In this document: one piece after another, positions 1-10,741 of the stretch
Layout of the letters: the number at the start of each line of letters is the position of its first letter
Numbering within the stretch: the stretch's first letter is position 1
Assembly (NCBI GenBank): GCA_028868305.1
Contig: JAGWUS010000013.1
Span: 1-64,000 of the forward strand
Direction: 5' to 3'
From: Burkholderiales bacterium
Lineage (GTDB): Bacteria > Pseudomonadota > Gammaproteobacteria > Burkholderiales > Burkholderiaceae_C
DNA length: 64,000 nt
Notes under the pieces: generated by a model
What the model saw: only the letters and a program-made list of their open reading frames with translations
What the model was told of the DNA's origin: nothing
Databases searched by the model: none
Position numbers and translations under genes: made by a program

Positions 1-792
1 CGCCCCGTCGACATCCAAAACAGAAATCAGTCCGTTTTCCAGTTCCATGCCAACCGTGTGAACCGACAGAAAGCTCAGGCCCAGCCCGGCCATCACGGCA
101 TGCTTGATGATTTCGTTGCTGCTCAGTTCCATGCTGACCAGAAGCTTCACCTGGTGTGGAGCGAGAAATCGCTCCAGCGCAGCACGTGTTCCCGACCCGC
201 TTTCCCGCACGATGAACGACTCGCCACTTAACGCCTCGATGGGCATGGCGCGCTGATTGGCAAGAGGATGATTCACCGGTGCGACGAAGACATGCGGTTG
301 CGCTGCAAATGGCTCTGCGCGTACCGCCATATCCTTCGGTGGCTGGCCCATGATGGCGACGTCCACCTCACTGCCGAGCAGCATGTCGACAAGCTGTTCG
401 CGGTTGCCCACCACGAGCTTCACATCAATGCCTTCATGCTCTTTTCGCCATTCGGCAAGCAGATACGGCAGGAAGTATTTCGCGGTACTCACCATGCCAA
501 TCGTCAAGGTACCGACTTCGAGCTTTTGCAGTCGTGCCGCCGCATCCTCCGCATCTTTCAGCGTCGAGAGCATCTTGCGCGCATAGACCAGCATGTATTC
601 ACCCACGGTAGTGAGCGCCACCTGCCGTCCGCTGCGCTCAAACAGGGGCATTCCAATGTGCTTTTCCAACTCCCTGACCTGCATGGTCACCGCCGGCGGC
701 GTGAGATGCAAAGACTGGGCCGCCTTGACAAAGCTGAGCTGCCGTGCCACTTCACTAAAAACCCTCAGTTGCCGGAAAGTGGCATTTTTCAT
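1..792 (-). CDS. cbbR: LysR-type regulator CbbR (partial, C-terminus beyond the window)
   Basis: This is the divergent activator of the Calvin cycle operon. Read on the minus strand from the ATG at 790-792 it gives 264 codons without a stop and runs off the window's left edge, so the last part of the effector domain is missing. Residues 1-60 form the LysR winged helix-turn-helix (starting MKNATFRQLRVF, with the helix around AAQSLHLTPPAVTMQV). The rest is the periplasmic-binding-protein-like effector domain, with GTLTIGMVSTAKYFLP at its start. CbbR proteins sense metabolites such as RuBP and NADPH; that ligand role is family knowledge, not visible here. The divergent position 126 bp from cbbL, and a palindrome overlapping its own start, support the assignment and suggest autoregulation. 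Confidence 0.9.
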   Translation of the reverse strand, partial: MKNATFRQLRVFSEVARQLSFVKAAQSLHLTPPAVTMQVRELEKHIGMPLFERSGRQVALTTVGEYMLVYARKMLSTLKDAEDAAARLQKLEVGTLTIGMVSTAKYFLPYLLAEWRKEHEGIDVKLVVGNREQLVDMLLGSEVDVAIMGQPPKDMAVRAEPFAAQPHVFVAPVNHPLANQRAMPIEALSGESFIVRESGSGTRAALERFLAPHQVKLLVSMELSSNEIIKHAVMAGLGLSFLSVHTVGMELENGLISVLDVDGA

Positions 793-808
793 TAAGCAAT
801 ACCTTAAT
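791..808. promoter_or_regulatory. Probable CbbR operator between cbbR and cbbL
   Basis: A perfect inverted repeat, ATTAAG-N6-CTTAAT, overlaps the cbbR start codon. It contains the T-N11-A pattern of LysR-family boxes. It is the only strong dyad in the 126-bp cbbR-cbbL gap. CbbR binding here would repress cbbR and activate cbbL; this is inferred from position and symmetry. Confidence 0.6.
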
Positions 809-855
809 CAAAGTGGCAAAAAATGTGAATTTACTTTGTTTAGTCCGAATTTTAA

Positions 856-2388
<1,533 letters not shown>

Positions 2389-2423
2389 GCCCACACCCAC
2401 ACGTTACGAAAAGGAATACCACC

Positions 2424-2864
2424 ATGATGACCAACCCGACCGGCCGTCTCACGCAGGGCCAGTTCAGTTTTCTGCCTGACCTGACGGACGCAGAAATCAC
2501 CCTGCAAATCGCATATGGATTGAAGAAGGGCTACGCCTGGAGCGTGGAATACACCGACGATCCACATCCGCGCAACACCTACTGGAGCATGTATGGCAAT
2601 CCGATGTTTGACTTGCATGATGCTGCAGGTGTGATGCAGGAACTCAAAGGGTGCCGTGCCGCGTTCCCCAACCACTACATCCGCATGATGGCGTTTGACT
2701 CCACACGCAATGTGGAGACGATTGCGATGAGCTTCATTGTGAACCGGCCTGCCGTCGAGCCCGGCTTCATGCTGGAGCGACAGGAAGTCAACGGTCGCTC
2801 CTTGCGCTACACCACCCGCGGCTACGGTGCGAACCAGCCAGAGGGTGAACGCTATAAGCGATAA
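2424..2864 (+). CDS. cbbS: RuBisCO small subunit, red-type
   Basis: Small subunit of the L8S8 RuBisCO. The 146 residues begin [20 protein letters not shown] and contain the family sequence [13 protein letters not shown] and WSMYGNPMF. The long C-terminal extension after about residue 110 ([15 protein letters not shown]) is the beta-hairpin tail found in red-type small subunits and absent from green-type ones. An AAGGAA ribosome site at 2411-2416 supports the start at 2424; the second ATG at 2427 is also possible. The frame stays open upstream, but that stretch only shadows the end of cbbL. Confidence 0.96.
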   Translation: MMTNPTGRLTQGQFSFLPDLTDAEITLQIAYGLKKGYAWSVEYTDDPHPRNTYWSMYGNPMFDLHDAAGVMQELKGCRAAFPNHYIRMMAFDSTRNVETIAMSFIVNRPAVEPGFMLERQEVNGRSLRYTTRGYGANQPEGERYKR

Positions 2865-2878
2865 GCCGAGGGCCCGCC

Positions 2879-3847
2879 ATGTATTCGATTCCAGGCAGCA
2901 CACCCGCGGCACCCAGCAACCGCATGGCGGACACCACCACCCCGGATGCCCCACAGATAACCGACACGTCGGGCGCACGCACGGTGGCCGAGGTGCTGAA
3001 TGGGTCCCAGGTGGAGGCGGTGCTGCAGGAACTGGATCGCGACCTGGTCGGCCTGGCACCGGTCAAGGCGCGCATCCAGGAAATTGCCGCCTTGCTGGTG
3101 ATCGACAAGCTGCGCATCAACCTCGGGCTGACCAGCCACGCGGCGAGCCTGCACATGTGCTTCAGCGGCAACCCGGGCACTGGCAAGACCACCGTGGCGA
3201 TGCGCATGGCCCAGATTCTTCACCGGCTGGGCTATGTGCGCAAAGGCCACCTGGTATCGGTCACCCGGGATGATCTGGTGGGGCAATACATTGGCCACAC
3301 CGCCCCCAAGACCAAAGAAGTGCTCAAGCGCGCCATGGGTGGTGTGCTTTTTATCGACGAGGCGTATTACCTCTACCGGCCCGAGAACGAGCGCGACTAT
3401 GGTCAGGAGGCGATTGAGATTTTGTTGCAGGTCATGGAAAACCACCGTGATGACCTGGTGGTCATCCTGGCGGGCTACAAGGACCGCATGGACACGTTTT
3501 TCCAGTCCAACCCCGGGATGAGTTCACGCATCGCACACCATCTGGATTTTCCGGATTACACCGTGCCTGAGCTTCTGGAAATTTCAAATAAAACCATTGC
3601 ACTCCAGAACTACAGGTTTGGCGCTGGCGCCGAAGCTGCCTTCGAGCAGTACCTGAAACTCCGGGTCACGCAGGCGCACTTTGCCAATGCCCGCAGCGTA
3701 CGCAACGCCCTGGAGCGTGCACGCCTTCGACAGGCTGGTCGCCTGTTTGCGGATCGCAACCGGGTGCTGAGTGCAGACGATTTATGCACCATCGAAGCAC
3801 AGGACATTCTGGCTAGCCGCGTGTTCCAGATCGCCCAGGCTTCGTAA
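2879..3847 (+). CDS. cbbX: Red-type RuBisCO activase CbbX (AAA+ ATPase)
   Basis: AAA+ remodelling factor that pulls on the large-subunit C-terminus to release inhibitory sugar phosphates from red-type RuBisCO. The 322 residues carry Walker A GNPGTGKT at 97-104 and Walker B VLFIDEA at 155-161, followed by the AAA+ lid. The start at 2879 has a GAGGG site just upstream. A second ATG at residue 16 (MADTTT) would shorten the poorly conserved N-terminus. The gene sits 14 bp after cbbS in the same operon. No clear terminator separates it from the groES promoter region. Confidence 0.96.
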   Translation: MYSIPGSTPAAPSNRMADTTTPDAPQITDTSGARTVAEVLNGSQVEAVLQELDRDLVGLAPVKARIQEIAALLVIDKLRINLGLTSHAASLHMCFSGNPGTGKTTVAMRMAQILHRLGYVRKGHLVSVTRDDLVGQYIGHTAPKTKEVLKRAMGGVLFIDEAYYLYRPENERDYGQEAIEILLQVMENHRDDLVVILAGYKDRMDTFFQSNPGMSSRIAHHLDFPDYTVPELLEISNKTIALQNYRFGAGAEAAFEQYLKLRVTQAHFANARSVRNALERARLRQAGRLFADRNRVLSADDLCTIEAQDILASRVFQIAQAS

Positions 3848-3885
3848 CAGCTCCCTTTTTTCGCAGGGGCCAGGTTAACCCGCAC

Positions 3886-3913
3886 TTGAAAGGCCGCCAA
3901 AAAGCCTTATCAT
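3886..3913 (+). promoter_or_regulatory. Promoter of groES-groEL
   Basis: A -35 TTGAAA (3886-3891) and a -10 TATCAT (3908-3913) lie 16 bp apart. The -35 is preceded by C (CTTGAAA), so it also resembles a heat-shock sigma-32 -35, but the sigma-32 -10 match is poor. The -10 touches the CIRCE operator, as expected for HrcA repression. Confidence 0.6.
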
Positions 3914-3939
3914 TAGCACTCGCTGGAGTTGAGTGCTAA
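3913..3939. promoter_or_regulatory. CIRCE element (HrcA operator)
   Basis: A perfect CIRCE: TTAGCACTC, a 9-bp spacer, then GAGTGCTAA. HrcA binds this inverted repeat and represses groESL until heat stress. It lies 85 bp upstream of the groES start, over the likely transcription start. Confidence 0.95.
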
Positions 3940-4024
3940 CAACACACTTCGCCACAAGTTAATAAGTACTGACTTTGTCGGTCGGTACGGATTTCACTCT
4001 CGTTTCAACCCTAGGAGATTCCTC

Positions 4025-4315
4025 ATGAAACTGCGCCCACTGGCAGACCGCGTCATTGTTAAACGCGTCGAAAACGAAACCCGCACGGCCTCTGGCATCT
4101 ACATCCCCGATAACGCAGCCGAAAAGCCTGACCAAGGCGAAGTGCTGGCCGTCGGCCCCGGCAAGACCAATGACAAGGGCGAAACCAAGGCCCTGACCGT
4201 CAAGGTTGGCGATCGCGTTCTGTTCGGCAAATACTCCGGCCAGACCGTCAAGGTCGACGGCGACGAACTCCTCGTGATGAAAGAGGATGATTTGTTTGCC
4301 GTGGTCGAGAAGTAA
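4025..4315 (+). CDS. groES: Co-chaperonin GroES
   Basis: The 10-kDa lid of the GroEL chaperonin. The 96 residues start [16 protein letters not shown] and include the mobile loop region ([13 protein letters not shown], about 17-29) that docks on GroEL. The start at 4025 follows a TAGGAG ribosome site at 4011-4016. The frame is open further upstream to 3929, but that part overlaps the CIRCE and promoter and is not coding. It is cotranscribed with groEL; the 83-bp gap between them holds a copy of the 54-bp repeat. Confidence 0.98.
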   Translation: MKLRPLADRVIVKRVENETRTASGIYIPDNAAEKPDQGEVLAVGPGKTNDKGETKALTVKVGDRVLFGKYSGQTVKVDGDELLVMKEDDLFAVVEK

Positions 4316-4323
4316 TTCAAGTC

Positions 4324-4377
4324 ACTATCAAATTTATAGCTGGCTATGCACTACTGGTGCGGGCTGGCGGTCTATTT
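4324..4377 (+). repeat. 54-bp palindrome-headed element, copy 1 (groES-groEL gap)
   Basis: Core ACTAT-N7-ATAGC (4324-4340) followed by a 37-nt arm with GCA at element positions 25-27, GGGCT at 38-42 and TTT at the end. It begins 9 bp after the groES stop and ends before the groEL ribosome site, so it lies inside the groESL transcript. The core can fold as an RNA hairpin. Confidence 0.8.
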
Positions 4378-4389
4378 AACCCTTATTAG

Positions 4390-6048
<1,659 letters not shown>

Positions 6049-6061
6049 TTGCCTTCTGCCT

Positions 6062-6077
6062 GAGGGCGCAAGCCCTC
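6062..6077 (+). other. Small hairpin with a GCAA tetraloop after groEL
   Basis: GAGGGC-GCAA-GCCCTC folds as a 6-bp stem closed by a GNRA tetraloop, 14 bp after the groEL stop. It may protect the transcript's 3' end or assist the terminator that follows. Confidence 0.45.
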
Positions 6078-6084
6078 TTGCTGC

Positions 6085-6118
6085 AAAACCCCGTACGGTG
6101 CGAACCTGGCGGGGTTTT
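6085..6118 (+). terminator. Intrinsic terminator of groESL
   Basis: AAAACCCCG (6085-6093) pairs with CGGGGTTTT (6110-6118) across a 16-nt loop, followed by a further T. This is a 9-bp stem running into a T tract, 37 bp after the groEL stop. Confidence 0.8.
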
Positions 6119-6143
6119 TCTTTGCCCGGACGATTTTCGATTT

Positions 6144-6197
6144 GCTATCTTTTAAATAGCTATCTACGCCTGTCCGGCGGGGGCTGAAGACCTATTT
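6144..6197 (+). repeat. 54-bp palindrome-headed element, copy 2 (3' end of the HAD gene)
   Basis: Core GCTAT-N7-ATAGC is perfect (6144-6160); the arm has GGGCT at positions 38-42 and ends CTATTT. It overlaps the 3' end of the minus-strand HAD gene, supplying its last 12 codons and its TAG stop (6160-6162). Confidence 0.82.
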
Positions 6198-6849
6198 CCT
6201 TGAGACCCATGTGGTACAGGTCCTGCCGGACCTGTTGTGCGGATCGGAAATGGATGCCATGCCAGCCCTGGGTCCGGGCAACCGCGACATTGCCCAGCAT
6301 GTCGTCGATGAACACCGTGCGTCCCGCCACCAGGCGGTAGCGGCTGGCCAGCAGCTGATAGATGGCAAGCTCGGGTTTGATGTGCTTCACATCGCCGGAG
6401 AAGATGCCGCCATCGAACCAGTCCAGAAACGGATAACGCCCCTGCAACGCGCGGGCGTAGGGTATCGGCATGTTGGACAGGTAGTACAGCCGGATCTTGC
6501 CGTCGGTGCGTTCCCTCAGATCACGCAATTGCTCCAACAGGGCTAGCGACTGGGGTACTGGCAGCAGACGCGCACCCACGCTGGCGACCAGTTCATGCAA
6601 CACCTGTTGATCCAGCTGCAACCGCAGGCTGGTGCGCTCCACCACGGCCAGCATGGGCATGACACCGCGGTCAAACGCCTGCCAGTCCGCATGGCCAAAA
6701 ATGGCGTGGGCCAAGTGCCCGGCATCAGCCACACTGGCGGCGCGCTGCGGGAAATACTCGGCTACCAGTTCGACCGGTTTCCAGGTGAACAGAACCACAC
6801 CAAAGTCAAAGACGATATGGATGGCATCGGGGTTCTCAGTGGGGGTCAC
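6160..6849 (-). CDS. HAD-superfamily hydrolase, YihX-like phosphatase
   Basis: A 229-residue haloacid dehalogenase-type hydrolase. Motif I is FDFGVVLF with the nucleophile Asp15, motif II is LSNMP (Ser125), the motif III lysine is Lys158 in KHIKPE, and motif IV is IDD at 181-183 (VFIDDMLGNV). The D-x-G pattern and LSN motif resemble YihX, a sugar-phosphate phosphatase; the actual substrate is unknown. Its start overlaps the end of the YcaQ-like gene by 14 bp, so the two are probably translationally coupled. The last 12 residues and the stop codon come from a 54-bp repeat copy, suggesting the original C-terminus was replaced or truncated. Confidence 0.85.
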   Translation of the reverse strand: MTPTENPDAIHIVFDFGVVLFTWKPVELVAEYFPQRAASVADAGHLAHAIFGHADWQAFDRGVMPMLAVVERTSLRLQLDQQVLHELVASVGARLLPVPQSLALLEQLRDLRERTDGKIRLYYLSNMPIPYARALQGRYPFLDWFDGGIFSGDVKHIKPELAIYQLLASRYRLVAGRTVFIDDMLGNVAVARTQGWHGIHFRSAQQVRQDLYHMGLKEIGLQPPPDRRR

Positions 6850-8086
6850 TTCCAGTCCTTGTTACGGTCAGTGCAGCGCGCACGCGGGCTGCCAGGGCGG
6901 CGGGTTGGCTGCGTGCGATCCGGATTTCCGGCGTTCCATGCCAGGCGGCCCATGGGGTCAGAGCCTCCGCCAGGTCACTCACCTGCGCATCGCTCCAGCG
7001 CACGCCGGGCTGCGCATGCAAGGCCCGGATTTCCATCACCCCAGTGGCACGGTGCGCCTTGGCATCCAGCCTGCCGATGAGTTCGCCCCGGCACAGGATG
7101 GGCAGCACAAAGTAGCCGTACACCCGTTTGGGTTCCGGGGTGTAGCACTCCAGCCGGTAATCAAAATCGAACAGTGTGGACGCCCGCTCGCGGTCCCAGA
7201 CCACCGGATCGAAGGGGGACAGCAAAGCGGTGTGGGTCGCTACCAGCTTGCCACCCTGCGCCTTTTTGAGCAGCGCTGCGTTGCTGGCATGCACATAGGC
7301 TGGTAAATCCCAGCCTTCCACGGCGACGCGCTGTACCACGCCCTGCGCCACCAGTTCCTCGAGATCGGAATCCTTGAGACGCGGTTTGATGCGAAAGTAG
7401 TCATTCACCCACCGCGCCTGCGTGATGCCCAGTGCGGCCACCGAACGCTCGATGAATGCGTCATGCACCTGCGCGCCCGTGGAAGCTGCGCGTATGGTGT
7501 CTTGCGAGGCTAGTTCCGGTGCCACGCGTTCGGCCAGGTCGTACACGCGCTGGAATATCTCACGCCGGCTCACCATCAGTTCACCGGAAGCAAACAGGGC
7601 TTCGAGCCAGCGCTTTTCGTCCTTCCAGCCCCACCATGCACTGGTGCGATCGGTATTGCGCTCAAAGTCGGACGACTTAACCGGCCCGGTCTCGGCAATG
7701 TGGGCAAGTAGCGCATCCAGATGCTGCCGCTGGCGGTCATGGTGCAATGCCGCGTAGACCAACCCCCAGTGCTTGCGCTCGGTGCGGTTGTAAGCCCGGT
7801 GCGCCAGCAGATCCGCACGCGGTGCAAAGCATGCCTCATGCGCCCAGGTTTCAAAAATCTGGCCACGTGCCAGGGCATCATCCAGCCAGACCGACGGGTA
7901 GTGCCCCAATCGGGAAAACACGACGAGGTAGGGGCTGCGGTTGACCACATGGATGGTGTCGATCTGCAGCAGCGCCATGCGTTCGATGCAGCGCACCAAC
8001 GCGCTTCGTGTTGCGTTTTTGGCTGGCGGTACCAATAGCCCTTGTGCTGCAAGGTGCAGGTTGCGGGCTTGCTGTTGTGTAACCAT
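6836..8086 (-). CDS. ycaQ: YcaQ/AlkX-type DNA glycosylase (winged-helix)
   Basis: A member of the HTH_42 winged-helix family, whose E. coli YcaQ unhooks DNA interstrand crosslinks and excises N7-alkylated bases. The 416 residues show the catalytic Q-x-D motif at 41-43 (LLQIDTIHVV), the family sequences NRSPYLVVFSRLGHY and FETWAHEACFAP, and a C-terminal region with DYRLECYTPEPKRVYGYF. I start at the ATG at 8086 (MVTQQQARNL); a TTG two codons upstream is less likely. It precedes the HAD gene with a 14-bp overlap. Whether it repairs crosslinks or simple alkyl lesions cannot be told from the sequence. Confidence 0.85.
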   Translation of the reverse strand: MVTQQQARNLHLAAQGLLVPPAKNATRSALVRCIERMALLQIDTIHVVNRSPYLVVFSRLGHYPSVWLDDALARGQIFETWAHEACFAPRADLLAHRAYNRTERKHWGLVYAALHHDRQRQHLDALLAHIAETGPVKSSDFERNTDRTSAWWGWKDEKRWLEALFASGELMVSRREIFQRVYDLAERVAPELASQDTIRAASTGAQVHDAFIERSVAALGITQARWVNDYFRIKPRLKDSDLEELVAQGVVQRVAVEGWDLPAYVHASNAALLKKAQGGKLVATHTALLSPFDPVVWDRERASTLFDFDYRLECYTPEPKRVYGYFVLPILCRGELIGRLDAKAHRATGVMEIRALHAQPGVRWSDAQVSDLAEALTPWAAWHGTPEIRIARSQPAALAARVRAALTVTRTGSDPH

Positions 8087-8133
8087 CTTCAATCACGCAC
8101 AGCCGACGCCCCACTGTGTCGCCCTCCACGAAG

Positions 8134-9663
8134 TCAGGCCCGCAGCCGCGCCAGCAAGCCAGCGGTGGAGCCATCCAACCCAGACACATCACCCGACGCC
8201 AGCCGCGCCTCAATGTCCTTGGCCAGCACCTTGCCCAGCTCTACGCCCCACTGGTCAAAGCTGTTGATGCCCCACAGACTGCCACTGACAAACACGCGGT
8301 GCTCCTGCAAGGCGATCAGCGCCCCAAGGGATGCGGGCGTCAGGTCGTCCAGCAGCAGGAAAGTACTGGGGCGGTTGCCTGGAAAGTTCTTATGCCCTCC
8401 GCTGTCCGCTTTGCCCACCATCAGCGCCTGCGCCTGCGCCAGCACATTGGCCAGCAGCAGCGGGTGGTGGCCCGGCAAAGCATGGCGCGCCTTTTTGACA
8501 GCTACGAACTCCATCGGCACCACATCGGTCCCCTGGTGCAGCATCTGAAAATACGCATGCTGGCCATTGGTGCCCGGCTCGCCCCACAGCACGGGAGCGG
8601 TGCCAAACGGCAGCGCCTCGCCCGAAGCATCCACCCGCTTGCCGTTGCTTTCCATCTCCAGCTGCTGCAGATAAGCCGGCAGGCGGCGCAGCGCGCTGTG
8701 GTACGGCGCAATGCTGCGGCTGGTGAAGCCATGGAAGTTGCGGTACCAGACGTCCAGCAGCCCCAGGCGCACCGGCAGATTGCTGGCCAGGGGCGCGGTG
8801 CGGAAATGTTCGTCCATGGCGTGTGCACCGGCCAGCAAATCGCGAAAGCCCTGCGCACCAATCGCAATGGCAATCGGCAAGCCAATGGCCGACCACATCG
8901 AATATCGGCCGCCCACCCAGTCCCAGAAGCCAAAGGTGGTGGTGATGCCAAAGGCATTGGCCGCCGCCACGTTGGTGGTCAGCGCCGCAAAGTGCCGTGC
9001 CGTATCGGTGCCGCCCTGCGCAAGAAACCACGCCTTGGCGGACTGCGCATTGGTCATGGTCTCGATGGTGGTGAAGGTCTTGCTGGCAATCAGGAAGACG
9101 GTGCTCCCCGCCTTGAGTTTGGGCAACACCGCTGCGAGTTCGTGGCCATCCACATTGCTTACAAAGTGCATGCGTTTGCCAGTGGTAGCAAAGGCGTCAA
9201 GCGCCAGCACCGCCATCTGCGGCCCCAGATCCGAGCCGCCAATGCCAATGTTCACCACATCGGTAATGGCGCTGTCGGCACGCAGACTCTCGGCGTAGGC
9301 CAGCATGGCGTCCAGTGTGGCGTGCACCTTGGCCTGCTCGGGGGCTACAGCCGGATTTCGCAGCAAAGTGTGCCAGACCGCACGCTGCTCGGTGCTATTG
9401 ATCGCGTCCCCGGCAAACATGGCGTCGCGGTGCGCTTCCAGGCCGCATTGCGAGGCCAGTGTCAGCAGCAGCGCCTCGGTGTCCGCATCGATGCGGTTCT
9501 TGGACAGGTCCGCAAACACATAGGGCGCCTCCTGGCTAAAGCGCGTAAAGCGCCCGGCATCCTGTGCAAAAGCGGTGCGCAGATCGAAGTGCTTGCCGGT
9601 GGCGTCAAACGCAGCCAGCAACTGGTGCCAGACCGGCGTGCGATCACAACGTGTGCGTGCCAT
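8134..9663 (-). CDS. pgi: Glucose-6-phosphate isomerase
   Basis: Interconverts glucose 6-phosphate and fructose 6-phosphate. The 509 residues contain both family signatures: the phosphate-binding GIGGSDLGPQMA and the active-site VWGEPGTNGQHAYFQM. A third conserved stretch near the C-terminus is GGHKNFPGNRPS. It is somewhat shorter than the E. coli enzyme (549) but complete. Its start is 3 bp after the tal stop on the same strand, so tal and pgi form an operon divergent from zwf-hexR. Confidence 0.97.
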   Translation of the reverse strand: MARTRCDRTPVWHQLLAAFDATGKHFDLRTAFAQDAGRFTRFSQEAPYVFADLSKNRIDADTEALLLTLASQCGLEAHRDAMFAGDAINSTEQRAVWHTLLRNPAVAPEQAKVHATLDAMLAYAESLRADSAITDVVNIGIGGSDLGPQMAVLALDAFATTGKRMHFVSNVDGHELAAVLPKLKAGSTVFLIASKTFTTIETMTNAQSAKAWFLAQGGTDTARHFAALTTNVAAANAFGITTTFGFWDWVGGRYSMWSAIGLPIAIAIGAQGFRDLLAGAHAMDEHFRTAPLASNLPVRLGLLDVWYRNFHGFTSRSIAPYHSALRRLPAYLQQLEMESNGKRVDASGEALPFGTAPVLWGEPGTNGQHAYFQMLHQGTDVVPMEFVAVKKARHALPGHHPLLLANVLAQAQALMVGKADSGGHKNFPGNRPSTFLLLDDLTPASLGALIALQEHRVFVSGSLWGINSFDQWGVELGKVLAKDIEARLASGDVSGLDGSTAGLLARLRA

Positions 9664-9666
9664 CGC

Positions 9667-10626
9667 TCAGGCCGCCTGTATCAGATGTTCGAGCTTGACG
9701 GCGTCTGCCGCAAAGGCACGAATGCCTTCAGCCAGTTTCTCGGTGCCCATAGCATCGTCGTTCAAAGCCAGGCGGAAACTGGCTTCGTCATACGCCACAG
9801 GTTCCATGTCCATGGCCTGTGCCTTTGCAGCGTCCAGCGCTTGCGTCAAAGGAGTCTCGGTGGCCGCCAGTTGTGCCAGCAGGTCGGGGCTGATGGTCAG
9901 CAGGTCGCAGCCCGCCAGCGCGGTGATCTGGCCCACGTTGCGAAAGCTCGCGCCCATCACCTCGGTGGCAATGCCAAACTTCTTGTAGTAGTTGTAGATC
10001 TGGGTAACCGACTTCACGCCGGGGTCGTTGGCACCCGCCATGTCCGCCTCCACCCAGGCAGCGCCAGCCGATTTTTTGTACCAGTCGTAAATGCGGCCCA
10101 CAAAGGGCGAAATCAGCTGCACTTTGGCCTGGCCACAAGCCACCGCCTGGCAGAACGCAAACAGCAGCGTCAGGTTGGTGTGGATGCCCTTGCGCTCCAG
10201 CTGTTGCGCGGCCTGAATGCCTTCCCAGGTAGACGCCACCTTAATCAGTACGCGGTCGGTGTGAATGCCCTGTGCCTGGTACAACGCAATGATGCGCTCA
10301 CCACGCGCCACGGTGGCCTTGGTGTCAAAGCTCAGCCGCGCGTCCACTTCGGTGGACACACGCCCCGGAATGATCGAGAGAATTTCGCAGCCAAAGCGCA
10401 CCAGCAAACGGTCCACGATCTCGTCCATCGCCCGGCCCCGAAACTGCGCCACCGTGTCCTTCAGCAGCGGCGCGTAATCCGCCTTTTGCACCGCCTTGAG
10501 GATCAGCGAAGGGTTGGTGGTGGCGTCCTGCGGCTTGAAGGCATCGAGCTGCTTGAAGTCGCCGGTATCGGCCACCACGGTGGTGAATTGTTTGAGGGCC
10601 TGAAGTTGGTTGATGCGTAGGTTCAT
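9667..10626 (-). CDS. tal: Transaldolase
   Basis: Transfers a dihydroxyacetone unit between sugar phosphates in the non-oxidative pentose phosphate pathway. The 319 residues contain the N-terminal [10 protein letters not shown] signature (about 34-43) and the Schiff-base lysine Lys129 in [11 protein letters not shown]. The length matches the TalB subfamily. It is the first gene of the tal-pgi operon, divergent from zwf across a 115-bp gap with a likely HexR site. Confidence 0.97.
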   Translation of the reverse strand: MNLRINQLQALKQFTTVVADTGDFKQLDAFKPQDATTNPSLILKAVQKADYAPLLKDTVAQFRGRAMDEIVDRLLVRFGCEILSIIPGRVSTEVDARLSFDTKATVARGERIIALYQAQGIHTDRVLIKVASTWEGIQAAQQLERKGIHTNLTLLFAFCQAVACGQAKVQLISPFVGRIYDWYKKSAGAAWVEADMAGANDPGVKSVTQIYNYYKKFGIATEVMGASFRNVGQITALAGCDLLTISPDLLAQLAATETPLTQALDAAKAQAMDMEPVAYDEASFRLALNDDAMGTEKLAEGIRAFAADAVKLEHLIQAA

Positions 10627-10670
10627 GAGGAGCTTGCCAATGAAACGGTGGGGTGAATAGAAAAACAGGC

Positions 10671-10699
10671 TTGAATTATCAATGAAACAAAGTTACAGT
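10671..10699 (+). promoter_or_regulatory. Probable zwf promoter
   Basis: TTGAAT (10671-10676) and TACAGT (10694-10699) are 17 bp apart, about 45 bp upstream of the zwf start. The -10 overlaps the left arm of the inverted repeat at 10691-10722, which fits repression by HexR. Confidence 0.45.
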
Positions 10700-10722
10700 A
10701 CAACATCCCTATTTATGTAACT
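10691..10722. promoter_or_regulatory. Inverted repeat in the tal-zwf gap, candidate HexR operator
   Basis: AGTTACA (10691-10697) and TGTAACT (10716-10722) are a perfect 7-bp inverted repeat with an 18-bp spacer. Published HexR sites in proteobacteria use TGTAA/TTACA-type half-sites, though usually closer together. HexR is encoded directly downstream of zwf, so control of the divergent pair is likely. The wide spacing keeps this provisional. Confidence 0.45.
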
Positions 10723-10741
10723 CACTTCCAGAAGACTTGTC

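Noticed and set aside
8116..10620. 834-codon plus-strand open frame opposite pgi and tal
   Set aside because: It is antisense to two well-conserved enzymes, has low-complexity His/Gln/Arg composition and no family resemblance. It is a shadow of GC-rich codon bias.
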